Shown: positions 8,036 to 16,246 of the stretch, one piece after another | Numbering within the stretch: the stretch's first letter is position 1 | Layout of the letters: each line of letters opens with the position of its first letter | Assembly (NCBI GenBank): GCA_963763855.1 | Contig: CAVXPU010000005.1 | Coordinates: 2,294,001-2,358,000, forward strand | DNA from: JAIBCC01 sp963763855 | Lineage (GTDB): Bacteria > Acidobacteriota > Blastocatellia > Pyrinomonadales > Pyrinomonadaceae | Reading direction: 5' to 3' | DNA length: 64,000 nucleotides | Notes under the pieces: model-generated | Told to the model about the DNA's origin: nothing | Seen by the model: the letters and a program-made list of their open reading frames with translations, nothing else | Database searches by the model: none | Made by a program: the position numbers and the translations under genes

Positions 8036-8602
8036 ATGGGCGACATAAATTTAGTTGAAAAATCACGGATAATGAATAGTGCTTCTATGAAACGGGCATT
8101 ATCGCGTTTGGCATCGGAAATTGTTGAAAGCAATCACGGAGCTGAAAATTTATATTTGGTAGGAATTCGTCGGCGAGGCGTTCCATTAGCGGAGGCTTTG
8201 ATGAAAAGCATAACTGCTTTGGAAGGGATTTCACCGCTTTACGGAATTTTGGACATTACGCTTTATCGCGATGATCTTTCAACCGTCGGTGCAAATCCAA
8301 TCGTTAATCGCACCGAATTAAACGACGATATTGAGAATAAAAACATCATTTTGGTCGATGATGTACTTTATACCGGCAGAACAATTCGTGCGGCGATGGA
8401 TCAATTAATGGATTTCGGTCGCCCGAATAAGGTTCAGCTTGCGGTATTGATCGATCGCGGCAAGGAGCATCGTGAACTTCCAATTCAGGCTGATTATATC
8501 GGCAAAACCGTTCCGACAAAGCGAAGCGAGATCGTAAAAGTGATGCTCAAAGAATTTGACGATGTTGAGGCGGTTGGGATTTTTGAACGACCGACTGAAT
8601 AG
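8036..8602 (+). CDS. pyrR: PyrR: pyrimidine regulator / uracil phosphoribosyltransferase
   Basis: The 188-residue protein has the PRPP-binding loop IILVDDVLYTGRTIRAAMDQL (the PyrR form of the type I PRTase motif) and the family segments RRRGVPLA and LIDRGKEHRELPI. PyrR binds pyr mRNA leaders in response to UMP and also has uracil phosphoribosyltransferase activity. It is the first gene of a plus-strand pyrimidine run that continues with pyrB and pyrC. I found no convincing PyrR-dependent attenuator in the 65-base gap to pyrD or between pyrR and pyrB. A terminator follows at once, so pyrB may have its own promoter. Confidence 0.95.
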   Translation: MGDINLVEKSRIMNSASMKRALSRLASEIVESNHGAENLYLVGIRRRGVPLAEALMKSITALEGISPLYGILDITLYRDDLSTVGANPIVNRTELNDDIENKNIILVDDVLYTGRTIRAAMDQLMDFGRPNKVQLAVLIDRGKEHRELPIQADYIGKTVPTKRSEIVKVMLKEFDDVEAVGIFERPTE

Positions 8603-8607
8603 TTTTT

Positions 8608-8634
8608 AAGCAAGGTTAAATGCCTTGCTTTTTT
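8608..8634 (+). terminator. Rho-independent terminator after pyrR
   Basis: The stem AAGCAAGG (8608-8615) pairs with CCTTGCTT (8623-8630), has a 7-base loop and is followed by TTTT. It lies 6 bases after the pyrR stop. Confidence 0.85.
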
Positions 8635-8658
8635 AATAACTGATGTGAAATTGAATTT

Positions 8659-9166
8659 ATGTTTGGCAAGAAAGAGTCAAAACTAGAATTAAATCTTCGA
8701 GGATGTGAAAAAATCTCGCGGACTCTGATTTTTTAGTTACTCGTTTGACATCGCAAGAATCAGGTTTGAAGAGGCAACTATCCATCGAATTAGCTCACAA
8801 TTTGTTGTTTATTAATTCGCACAATTTGTCAACCCGCTGGCTGTTTGCCTCAAATAATCAGTTGATTGAAACCTTTATCAAATTCCTTTAGATGGCAATT
8901 CTGAACACGTGGAAAGTTACGATACCGAACGATTTCAACCATTTCGAGATAGTGGAAACGATTCAACGCCACCAAATCCAACTGGTTGGCTTTTATACGT
9001 TTATACTACCGATACGGCAATTGATGATACAAAGGCGATCGCGATTTCGGAAATTTCTGGAAATGATTTAACTATGATTCTTGATCGGGTTGAAACTACA
9101 TTTGATAAAGTTAGAATAAATAAAGACGAATTGATTTTCTTTACCGATCAAATCAGCAAAATCTAA
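8659..9166 (+). pseudogene. Unknown small protein, frameshifted twice
   Basis: Three consecutive frames join into one reading: MFGKKESKLELNLR from ATG 8659, then a stretch with TRLTSQESGLKRQLSIEL, then IPLDGNSEHVESYDTE onward to the TAA at 9164-9166. Adding one base in the A-run near 8707-8712 and one near 8879-8882 restores a single 169-residue frame. I do not recognise the family. The last part alone can be read from a GTG at 8909, but the upstream frame shows no sign of being non-coding. It lies between pyrR and pyrB on the same strand. Either decay or sequence error would fit. Confidence 0.5.
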
Positions 9167-9227
9167 TCTCAAAAATCAGACTTTCCGAAAGCAAAGTTAC
9201 TCAAACAAAAGAATTACCGAAAATTCA

Positions 9228-10169
9228 ATGAGCGAAATTTTCAAAAGAAAAGACTTACTGGGCATCCGCGACCTATCGGCGGACGAAATAAATACGATTT
9301 TGCAGACCGCAGAGACTTTTCGCGACGTTTCTCGTCGTGAAGTAAAAAAGGTTCCGGCACTTCGCGGCAAAACCGTTATTAACCTTTTTTTTGAAAATTC
9401 CACACGCACACGCACAAGTTTCGAACTCGCTGCCAAGCGTCTTTCTGCCGATGCGGTAAATATCAGCGTTTCAACTTCAAGCGTAGCCAAAGGCGAGACA
9501 ATTCTCGATACCGCAATGAATTTAGACGCGATGGCACCGCATATTATCGTTGTCCGTCACGGTTCGGCGGGCGTTCCTCATCAGCTTGCAAAGGTCAGTA
9601 AGGCTTCTATTGTAAATGCAGGCGATGGCTCAAACGAGCATCCTACTCAAGCCTTGCTCGACGCTATGACGATCAAAGAACACAAAGGCGGAATCGACGG
9701 GTTGACCGTAGCAATTTTGGGTGACATTTTGCATAGCCGCGTAGCACGTTCGAACATTCAATTGCTTACAAAACTCGGTGCAAAAGTGAGAGTTGCAGGA
9801 CCAAATCCGCTTGTTCCGCCCGAGTTTTTGGGTTTAGTTGAAAAAGATTTAATGATTTGCCCGACTATCGAAAACGCTCTCGAAGGCTCTGATGTCGTAA
9901 TGGTCTTCCGCATCCAACGCGAACGGATGGACAAAGCTTTTTTCCCCACAATGCGGGAATATGCCATCCATTACGGCTTAACCAAAGATCGCCTTAAACT
10001 GGCAAAAAAAGACGCAATTGTCCTTCACCCCGGACCAATGAATCGCGGAATTGAGATCGCGTCCGATGTAGCCGATGGCTCAAGTTCGCTGATTTTGAAT
10101 CAGGTAGAATACGGACTGGCGGTTAGAATGGCGGTGCTTTATTTATTGAGTGGGGGAAGTAATGAATAG
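9228..10169 (+). CDS. pyrB: Aspartate carbamoyltransferase catalytic subunit
   Basis: The 313-residue enzyme makes carbamoyl-aspartate, the second step of pyrimidine synthesis. The carbamoyl phosphate loop STRTRTSFE (about residues 55-63), the HPTQ motif (about 137) and the C-terminal HPGPMNRGIEI are all intact. No pyrI regulatory subunit is present. As in many bacteria with a PyrB of this type, it may work in complex with the dihydroorotase encoded downstream by pyrC. The next gene overlaps its 3' end. Confidence 0.96.
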   Translation: MSEIFKRKDLLGIRDLSADEINTILQTAETFRDVSRREVKKVPALRGKTVINLFFENSTRTRTSFELAAKRLSADAVNISVSTSSVAKGETILDTAMNLDAMAPHIIVVRHGSAGVPHQLAKVSKASIVNAGDGSNEHPTQALLDAMTIKEHKGGIDGLTVAILGDILHSRVARSNIQLLTKLGAKVRVAGPNPLVPPEFLGLVEKDLMICPTIENALEGSDVVMVFRIQRERMDKAFFPTMREYAIHYGLTKDRLKLAKKDAIVLHPGPMNRGIEIASDVADGSSSLILNQVEYGLAVRMAVLYLLSGGSNE

Positions 10170-10497
10170 TTCTAACAAAAAACTAATCGAAATACTTGAC
10201 TCCATCGTTGATAACGAAACTAAGATAAAAACGAGAATCCAAGAAGTCTTTCAAGAAGCAGGTGAATGCGAAAAAGTTGCCCACGATATCGGTTTTCATC
10301 TGACCGATTGGATGAAAGACCTGAAAGAAATTGTTGAACTTTATTCAAATATAAATGATGCTGATTCTGGTGAAATTACTTCATTTACCTATAGATTCTT
10401 AGCTCATGTCCCAAATCATTTGAACGCTGCGATGAAATTGAGCGGAATGGGTAAGGTTGAAGATATTTTCAATGTTGGTATTTTTGAAGGAGAATGA
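10162..10497 (+). CDS. Hypothetical protein overlapping pyrB
   Basis: The 111-residue acidic, helix-rich protein starts at ATG 10162, 8 bases inside the pyrB end and behind a GGGGGAAG ribosome binding site at 10152-10159. No family is recognised. It has no signal peptide or membrane segment. Its stop overlaps the ATG of the next small gene (ATGA at 10494-10497), so the genes from pyrB onward are translationally coupled. Its size and position in a run of three small genes resemble immunity-type accessory cassettes, but that is only a guess. Confidence 0.7.
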   Translation: MNSSNKKLIEILDSIVDNETKIKTRIQEVFQEAGECEKVAHDIGFHLTDWMKDLKEIVELYSNINDADSGEITSFTYRFLAHVPNHLNAAMKLSGMGKVEDIFNVGIFEGE

Positions 10498-10869
10498 AAA
10501 GAAGAAATAACGAATCTGTCACCTTATTTCGACCTGTTGGAAAAAATGAATTGGCTTTAATTTTTAATTGAAGAGAGCGATTTTGCCAAGTTCCCTCCTC
10601 GTTTGCCCGAGCAGCCGATTTTTTATCCCGTTTGCAATGAAGAATATGCGACTAAAATCGCACGTGATTAGAATGCGAAATTCAACAAAGACAAAATCGG
10701 CTATGTAACAAGATTTGAAGTTCGCCCTTCGTTTTTAGACAACTACGAAGTCCAAATTGTTGGCGGTGAAATATGTGAAGAATATTGGATTCCGGCGGAA
10801 GATCTGGAAGAATTTAATAATAATATTGTTGAGAAAATTGAGGTAATTTCGGAATTTAGAGGTGAGTAA
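10494..10869 (+). pseudogene. Small ADP-ribosylation/crystallin J1-type protein, broken
   Basis: The start ATG (10494) overlaps the previous stop. The reading TLFRPVGKNELALI, then FPPRLPEQPIFYPV, NEEYATKIARD, GYVTRFEVRP and EEYWIPAEDLEEFN resembles a short, about 115-residue family often annotated as ADP-ribosylation/crystallin J1. Two defects are visible: one extra T near 10570 shifts the frame, and a TAG at 10669-10671 stands where the family has Trp (TGG). Removing the extra base gives 124 codons ending at TAA 10867-10869. The function of the family is not established. Confidence 0.6.
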
Positions 10870-10871
10870 TT

Positions 10872-11252
10872 TTGAAGAATTACGGTGTTACTATTTATCT
10901 GACAGATGATAACAAATTTGACCTTGTTGATATTCTCAAAGTAATTGGTGAAAAAGGGAGATGTTTATCATGGTCAATCTCTGATCTTGATTGTCTCGGC
11001 GAAACTTCTGAAGTTTTAGATGAAATTTCAGACCTAAATAAACATGTTTCGGGAACAGAGTTTTATCAACTTTTTTCGCAAATCTATCAAACCATTGAAG
11101 GTGATTTTGTAGGCTTTGAAAACAACTCTACGAACGCTTTGATAACTATAAAAGCAATAGACGGAAGCGAATTTGACGTCGAAACAAACAACTCGGAAAT
11201 ATTGGAAAATATTCGTAATAATTTTGAAGAAGTCATAGATTTAATTTATTGA
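10872..11252 (+). CDS. Hypothetical acidic protein before pyrC
   Basis: The 126-residue product is read from a TTG start at 10872, just after the previous broken gene. It begins MKNYGVTIYLTDDNKFDL and is strongly acidic with no signal peptide or membrane segment. I do not recognise the family. It ends 2 bases before the pyrC ATG. Gene size, composition and its place in a run of three small genes are like small accessory or immunity proteins, which is inference only. The start is uncertain because no ATG occurs near. Confidence 0.6.
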   Translation: MKNYGVTIYLTDDNKFDLVDILKVIGEKGRCLSWSISDLDCLGETSEVLDEISDLNKHVSGTEFYQLFSQIYQTIEGDFVGFENNSTNALITIKAIDGSEFDVETNNSEILENIRNNFEEVIDLIY

Positions 11253-11254
11253 GA

Positions 11255-12538
11255 ATGAAACTTTTAATAACAAACGGACACGTAATAGATCCCGCTGAAG
11301 GACAAAATAGCGGGAAACATCTTTTGATCGAAAACGGTCGGGTTGCGGCTTGGATTGGTGTAAATGACGAATTGCCGAAGGATGCGGAAGTCTTTGACGC
11401 GACGGGACTTATCGTTGCCCCTGGTTTTATCGATCTGCACGTTCACCTTCGCGAACCGGGTCAGGAACACAAAGAGACTATCGCAACGGGTGCGGCAGCA
11501 GCGGTTGCGGGCGGTTTTACGAGTATTTGCTGCATGCCGAATACGAAGCCGGTTAATGATAGTGCGGCGATTACGAGGTTTATTATCGAACAATCGAATC
11601 GTGCCGGATTCGCAAATGTTTTCCCGATCGGAGCGATCACCAAAGAATCCGATGGGACAGAACTTGCTGAAATGGGCGAGATGAAGGCTGCCGGAATCGT
11701 TGCGGTTTCGGATGACGGACGACCCGTTCCAAATGCGGGAATGATGCGTCGTGCGTTGGAATATGCGAGGGATTTTGACCTGACAGTCGTCGATCATTGC
11801 GAAGATAAATCGCTTTCTAGCGGCGGGGTGATGCACGAAGGAAAGATGTCGTTATTATTGGGATTAAAGGGGATGCCTGCTTTGGCGGAAGATATTGATG
11901 CGATGCGTGATGTCGTCTTATCCGAAGCAACAGATTCAAAAATGCATATCGCACATATTTCCACGAAAGGTGCTGTCGAAGCAGTTCGGTTGGCGAAAGC
12001 TAAGGGCTTAAAAGTAACTTGCGAAGTTGCTCCGCATCATTTTGCGTTGACAGATGAAGCCGTAGAAGGCTACGACACGAACACAAAAATGTCGCCGCCA
12101 TTGCGTTCCCGCGAACACGTTGAAGCAGTTTTGGAAGCTATCAAAGACGGAACGATTGACGCCATTGCGACAGACCACGCTCCGCATCATGCGGACGAGA
12201 AAAACCTCGAATACGACAACGCACCGTTTGGAATTACCGGATTGGAAACTGCGGTAGGATTAGCTTTTGAAAAACTCGTCCACACCGGAATTATTGATTT
12301 GAATAGACTTGTAGAAATGTTTTCAACCAATCCTGCAAGAATTTTCAGCTTGAAAGATCGCGGAACTTTGAAGGTTGGGTCAATTGCGGATATTACGATT
12401 ATCGATCCTGACTTGATTTGGACTTATGACGTCAATCAAACTAAGTCAAAATCAAAAAATTCACCTTTTCACGGAGTAAGCTTTCGCGGCTGTCCGGTGG
12501 CAACAATCGTTGGCGGAAAGATCGTCTATCAAAAGTGA
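11255..12538 (+). CDS. pyrC: Dihydroorotase
   Basis: The 427-residue enzyme (ATG 11255; an upstream TTG at 11249 is in frame but less likely) cyclises carbamoyl-aspartate. The metal-binding motif DLHVHLREPG (about residues 58-67), DHCEDKSL, HISTKGAVE and the conserved ATDHAPHH near 300 identify a class I dihydroorotase (PyrC/PyrX type) of the amidohydrolase superfamily. With all metal ligands present it is likely active rather than a PyrX-like scaffold. It is the last gene of the pyrB-pyrC run. Confidence 0.95.
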   Translation: MKLLITNGHVIDPAEGQNSGKHLLIENGRVAAWIGVNDELPKDAEVFDATGLIVAPGFIDLHVHLREPGQEHKETIATGAAAAVAGGFTSICCMPNTKPVNDSAAITRFIIEQSNRAGFANVFPIGAITKESDGTELAEMGEMKAAGIVAVSDDGRPVPNAGMMRRALEYARDFDLTVVDHCEDKSLSSGGVMHEGKMSLLLGLKGMPALAEDIDAMRDVVLSEATDSKMHIAHISTKGAVEAVRLAKAKGLKVTCEVAPHHFALTDEAVEGYDTNTKMSPPLRSREHVEAVLEAIKDGTIDAIATDHAPHHADEKNLEYDNAPFGITGLETAVGLAFEKLVHTGIIDLNRLVEMFSTNPARIFSLKDRGTLKVGSIADITIIDPDLIWTYDVNQTKSKSKNSPFHGVSFRGCPVATIVGGKIVYQK

Positions 12539-12607
12539 AATAGAATTTAATATTATTCCAACTAGTTATTTTTTCAACATTTAAACAATTTTTTGGGGGT
12601 GTCATTA

Positions 12608-13387
12608 ATGGATTTTGCTTGGGTATCTGATCCGGCAATTTGGATTGCGTTTGCTACATTAACAGTTTTAGAACTCGTATTGGGTATTGATAATATCGTC
12701 TTTATTTCAATACTTTCGGGGAAACTACCGCCCGAACAACAGTCAAAAGCCCGTTATATTGGACTGACTTTAGCATTGGGAATGCGAGTGATTCTCCTTT
12801 TCTCTTTATCTTGGGTAATGGGGTTAACCGAGCCGCTATTCACTTTACCAATTTTTAATCATCCAATTTCCGGACGCGATTTGATCTTGATAGTTGGCGG
12901 TCTCTTTTTAATTGGGAAAAGCACACACGAAATTCATGGTTCACTTGAAGGCGAAGAGGGACAAGCCTCGAAAAAGGTCTATGCTTCTTTTGCAAGTGTG
13001 ATCGTTCAAATCACCTTGCTCGACATCGTATTCTCCTTGGATTCAGTAATTACAGCGATTGGAATGGTTGATAAAGTTGCGATTATGATCGCGGCAGTTG
13101 TCGTTTCGATTATTGCGATGATGCTCTTCGCGGGTTCAATTGGAGCGTTTGTCCAAAAACATCCAACGGTTAAAATGCTTGCTTTAGCTTTTCTTTTGCT
13201 TATTGGCGTGACACTTTTGGCTGAAGGATTTCATCAAAAAATCCCGAAAGGATACATCTATTTTTCGATGGCATTTTCAGTTTTAGTTGAGCTTTTGAAT
13301 ATGAAATTGCGAAAGAAAGTCGAGCCGGTTCACCTGCATAATCCTTTCTCTGATGAAGATGAGGCAAAGGCTATAAACCAAGGCTAA
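12608..13387 (+). CDS. terC: TerC-family integral membrane protein
   Basis: The 259-residue protein (ATG 12608 with GGGGG upstream at 12595-12599; an in-frame TTG at 12593 would add five residues) has about seven membrane segments and the family signature LELVLGIDNIVFISILSG near 15-32 and VFSLDSVITAIG near 140. TerC proteins are linked to metal ion efflux (Mn in Alx/MeeF/MeeY members) and co-translational metalation of exoenzymes; older work named them for tellurite resistance. It lies downstream of pyrC and ends before a terminator. Confidence 0.88.
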   Translation: MDFAWVSDPAIWIAFATLTVLELVLGIDNIVFISILSGKLPPEQQSKARYIGLTLALGMRVILLFSLSWVMGLTEPLFTLPIFNHPISGRDLILIVGGLFLIGKSTHEIHGSLEGEEGQASKKVYASFASVIVQITLLDIVFSLDSVITAIGMVDKVAIMIAAVVVSIIAMMLFAGSIGAFVQKHPTVKMLALAFLLLIGVTLLAEGFHQKIPKGYIYFSMAFSVLVELLNMKLRKKVEPVHLHNPFSDEDEAKAINQG

Positions 13388-13410
13388 AGTAACAATTAAG
13401 GTCTGGATAA

Positions 13411-13445
13411 AAAGCTGAATTTCACAGGTGAAGTTCAGCTTTCTT
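13411..13445 (+). terminator. Terminator after terC
   Basis: The stem AAAGCTGAA (13411-13419) pairs with TTCAGCTTT (13434-13442) and leads into CTTTC. It overlaps the last codons of rluD on the opposite strand, so it serves convergent genes. Confidence 0.65.
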
Positions 13446-14325
13446 TCATTTCATGAGGAATTTCCGTTTCAAATTCCATCCAACGATTTCCGTTTGGATG
13501 CCAAAAGCAAAGCTTATAAGCATGAAGACAAAGTCGCGAGAACTCACGTCCGCCATAAATTGTATCACCCAAAAGTTTGTGACCGATATGTGCGAAATGG
13601 AGACGTATTTGATTGGTTCTGCCCGTGATAAGTTCAATATCTACAAGAGTTGAATCTTCTCTCCTGTCTAAAACTTTATATCGTGTTTCGGCTGATTTCC
13701 CTTCTTCCGTTATTTGCCAATAACGCCGCTCATCGTCTCGCCCGATCGGTGCGATAATCGTTCCTTCATCGTCTGCAATAATTCCGTCAACTACCGCAAA
13801 ATACTTTTTTTCAACGATTTTCTCTTGAAAATGCTTACATAAAATCCGGTGCGAACGCGGCGTTTTTCCGATCACCATAATGCCCGAAGTTTGCTTATCA
13901 AGCCGATGAACTAAGCCATTTCTAACAAATTCGCCTTCTTTTCGTTCGCCTTCATCTGTAAAATTCAAGTAATAAGCCAAGGCATTAAGGAGCGTTCCGC
14001 TGCGAACTCCTTTTGTTGGATGAACGAGCATTCCAGCGGATTTATTAATAACGATAACTTCCTCGTCTTCGAAAATAATCTCAAAAGGAATATTTTCGGG
14101 CTGCATGGAAGTTTGGTCGGTAATTTCGGCTTCGATCACTATACGGTCATTGGATTTAAGTTTTACGCCCGTATTTTGGGCTATTCCATTGATCGTGCAC
14201 TTCCCTTCAATAATCAAATACCGCAAATACATACGACTCAGAGGCGTAATTTTGTTAAAAATATATTCATCAAGACGTGATTTTTCCGCAGTTTCTTCAA
14301 CTACAAATGTGAAAACCTTATTCAT
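13435..14325 (-). CDS. RluA/RluD-family pseudouridine synthase
   Basis: The 296-residue protein has an N-terminal S4 RNA-binding region (SRLDEYIFNKITPLSRMYLRYLI) and the RluA-type catalytic domain. The catalytic Asp sits in the HRLDKQTSGIMV motif (about residue 140), and GRTNQIRLHFAHIGHKLLGD is the conserved second signature. It isomerises uridine in rRNA (RluD-type) or in rRNA and tRNA; the exact target cannot be read from the sequence. It lies downstream of amtB in the same direction, separated by a terminator, so it is probably transcribed separately. Confidence 0.9.
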   Translation of the reverse strand: MNKVFTFVVEETAEKSRLDEYIFNKITPLSRMYLRYLIIEGKCTINGIAQNTGVKLKSNDRIVIEAEITDQTSMQPENIPFEIIFEDEEVIVINKSAGMLVHPTKGVRSGTLLNALAYYLNFTDEGERKEGEFVRNGLVHRLDKQTSGIMVIGKTPRSHRILCKHFQEKIVEKKYFAVVDGIIADDEGTIIAPIGRDDERRYWQITEEGKSAETRYKVLDRREDSTLVDIELITGRTNQIRLHFAHIGHKLLGDTIYGGREFSRLCLHAYKLCFWHPNGNRWMEFETEIPHEMKES

Positions 14326-14351
14326 TGGAATGAGTTTAGCTTTTTCGTAAC

Positions 14352-14390
14352 AAAAAAGAAAAAACGCGACTCGGAGAAATCGCGTTTTAT
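14352..14390 (-). terminator. Terminator after amtB
   Basis: On the minus strand AAAACGCGA and TCGCGTTTT form a 9-bp stem (plus coordinates 14361-14369 and 14380-14388) that is followed by TTCTTTTTTG. It separates amtB from the pseudouridine synthase gene. Confidence 0.8.
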
Positions 14391-14470
14391 TCTATGGTCA
14401 TCAATTACACGGTAGGGCGAAGTAACGTTTTACCTAGATATGTAACGTTAGGTAGGTATAAATAGATGTT

Positions 14471-15952
14471 TTATTTAGATTCCATTGCGAGCTTTGTTTC
14501 TAAGGCTGCCGCAGCTTCTTCTGTATCAACTCCCATGAAACCAAGCGAACCCTCGTTCGTTGCAAAAACATATGCTGTTTCTCTGTGTTGGCTCATATCT
14601 AAACCTTCAATTTCGTGTATTTCACTTACTCTTACTCCAACCGTCAAATCGACAATTTTCAAAATAATGTAAGTAAAAGCTGCGGCAATCGCGGTTGTCA
14701 CTACTATTGCAACTAATTGATTTACAATCTGATATGAATTTCCGTCGATCATTCCTACAGGCAAGATTTTGCCATCCGCATCCTTGAAAATAGGATTTAC
14801 TTCGCTCGTCGCCAAAATTCCGGTAAGTATTGCACCAAGGATTCCGGCAGCACCGTGGATGCCAAAAACGTCTAATGTATCATCGTAGCCAAGTCGTTTT
14901 TTTACTTCCGTTACCATCAGAAAACATAATGCTCCGGCGAGTAATCCAATCAAAAGTGCCGACATCGGGCTGACAAATCCGGCAGCCGGAGTAATTCCAA
15001 CCAATCCCGCGACTGCTCCTGAAATCGCTCCCAAAACGGTTGGTTTGCCGTGTTTGATCCACTCTAAGGCTGTCCAAACGAGCATCGCAGTTGCCGCCGC
15101 AAAGTGCGTAGTAACAAATGCCGTGCTGGCTAAACCACTGGCTGATAAGGCACTTCCGGCATTAAATCCGAACCATCCAAACCATAACAACGCGGCACCA
15201 ATTACGGCAAGAACTGTGTTGTGCGGAGTATTGTCATCTTTATTCAAACGTTTACCCAGAAACAGGCAGCAAATCAAAGCCGAAACCCCCGATGAAATAT
15301 GAACGACCGTTCCGCCTGCAAAATCAAGTGCCGGGAAAACTCCGCCTAAAACAGCATTCAAATATCCGCCATTTCCCCAGACCATATGTGCCAAAGGCAA
15401 GTAAACAAAGGTTGTCCAAAGAATTGTGAAAACAATCATCGCACTAAATTTGATGCGTTCTGCATAAGCACCCGTAATTAGGGCGGGGGTAATGATTGCA
15501 AACATTAATTGGAAAACCATAAAGGTCATCTGCGGTAGAGTTGTTGAATAATTAGCATTTGGGTCGGCTCCGACTCCCTTCAAAAGTGCGAATTCAAAAT
15601 TACCGAAAAACGCTGAACCGTCCCCAAATGCCAAGCTGTAGCCATAAAGTGCCCATATCAGGGTAACTATGCCGACTAAAATAAAACTTTGAAGAATAGT
15701 GGAAAGTACATTTTTCTGACGAACCAAGCCACCATAAAAAAGTGCCAATCCCGGTGCGGTCATCAGCAAAACAAGTGCTGAGCAAAGTAAAACCCATGCA
15801 TTATCTGCATTGGATTGAGCATTGGCTGCCGCTGCTTCAAGCTTCTCAAGCCTTTCAGTCATTTCTGTCTGAGCCAAAATTGCCAGCGGAGATAAAACCG
15901 CAAAAGCGAAAACTAATAATTCAAAAACTCTTTTTTTTGTAGTATTAAACAT
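14471..15952 (-). CDS. amtB: Ammonium transporter AmtB
   Basis: The 493-residue membrane protein has a signal peptide (to about residue 28, ending ILAQ), an extra coiled segment (EMTERLEKLEAAAANAQ) and then the Amt/MEP/Rh core with about eleven membrane helices. The pore histidines are expected in PLAHMVWG (about residue 190) and DVFGIHGAAGILG (about 345). A C-terminal tail follows. It moves ammonium across the inner membrane. No glnK is beside it, which is unusual. A perfect sigma-54 promoter lies 55 bases upstream, and the divergent gene is a sigma-54 activator, so nitrogen control is very likely. Confidence 0.95.
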   Translation of the reverse strand: MFNTTKKRVFELLVFAFAVLSPLAILAQTEMTERLEKLEAAAANAQSNADNAWVLLCSALVLLMTAPGLALFYGGLVRQKNVLSTILQSFILVGIVTLIWALYGYSLAFGDGSAFFGNFEFALLKGVGADPNANYSTTLPQMTFMVFQLMFAIITPALITGAYAERIKFSAMIVFTILWTTFVYLPLAHMVWGNGGYLNAVLGGVFPALDFAGGTVVHISSGVSALICCLFLGKRLNKDDNTPHNTVLAVIGAALLWFGWFGFNAGSALSASGLASTAFVTTHFAAATAMLVWTALEWIKHGKPTVLGAISGAVAGLVGITPAAGFVSPMSALLIGLLAGALCFLMVTEVKKRLGYDDTLDVFGIHGAAGILGAILTGILATSEVNPIFKDADGKILPVGMIDGNSYQIVNQLVAIVVTTAIAAAFTYIILKIVDLTVGVRVSEIHEIEGLDMSQHRETAYVFATNEGSLGFMGVDTEEAAAALETKLAMESK

Positions 15953-16006
15953 ATTTCAACCTGTTATTTTTTGTGCAAATTTTAAAAATGTATCTGCCCA
16001 CCCTTT

Positions 16007-16022
16007 TGCAAGAAGCGTGCCA
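16007..16022 (-). promoter_or_regulatory. Sigma-54 promoter of amtB
   Basis: On the minus strand TGGCACGCTTCTTGCA is an exact match to the -24/-12 consensus TGGCACG-N4-TTGCA. It lies 55 bases upstream of the amtB start with the correct orientation. Confidence 0.93.
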
Positions 16023-16099
16023 GTTTGCATTTATGGCTTGAAACTCAAATAAATACTGGTTATTATGATTTTGTCAAAATAACCATAGCAGAATTTTAG

Positions 16100-16113
16100 C
16101 TACAATTTTGTAA
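16100..16113. promoter_or_regulatory. Conserved 14-bp element, copy 1 (CTACAATTTTGTAA)
   Basis: One of three copies of CTACAATTTTGTAA in the divergent amtB/activator region, about 80-95 bases upstream of the amtB sigma-54 promoter. The half-site symmetry (TACAA...TTGTA) suits an activator binding site. Confidence 0.6.
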
Positions 16114-16191
16114 GAAATAAGTGGTTTGCTATTATTTATGAGGGGTTTTGGCAAGGGAAAATCTAACTGGAATTTAAGATGTTTTTACATC

Positions 16192-16205
16192 CTACAATTT
16201 TGTAA
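16192..16205. promoter_or_regulatory. Conserved 14-bp element, copy 2
   Basis: Exact second copy of CTACAATTTTGTAA, 92 bases from the first and 42 bases before the activator start. It could be an enhancer for amtB or an operator for the activator's own promoter. Confidence 0.6.
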
Positions 16206-16221
16206 AATTAAAATATGAATA

Positions 16222-16235
16222 TTACGAAATTGTAG
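16222..16235. promoter_or_regulatory. Conserved 14-bp element, copy 3
   Basis: TTACGAAATTGTAG is the third copy, in the opposite orientation and with one mismatch. It sits just before the activator start codon, at a place where a bound protein would block transcription or translation of the activator. Confidence 0.5.
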
Positions 16236-16246
16236 TAATTAATAAA

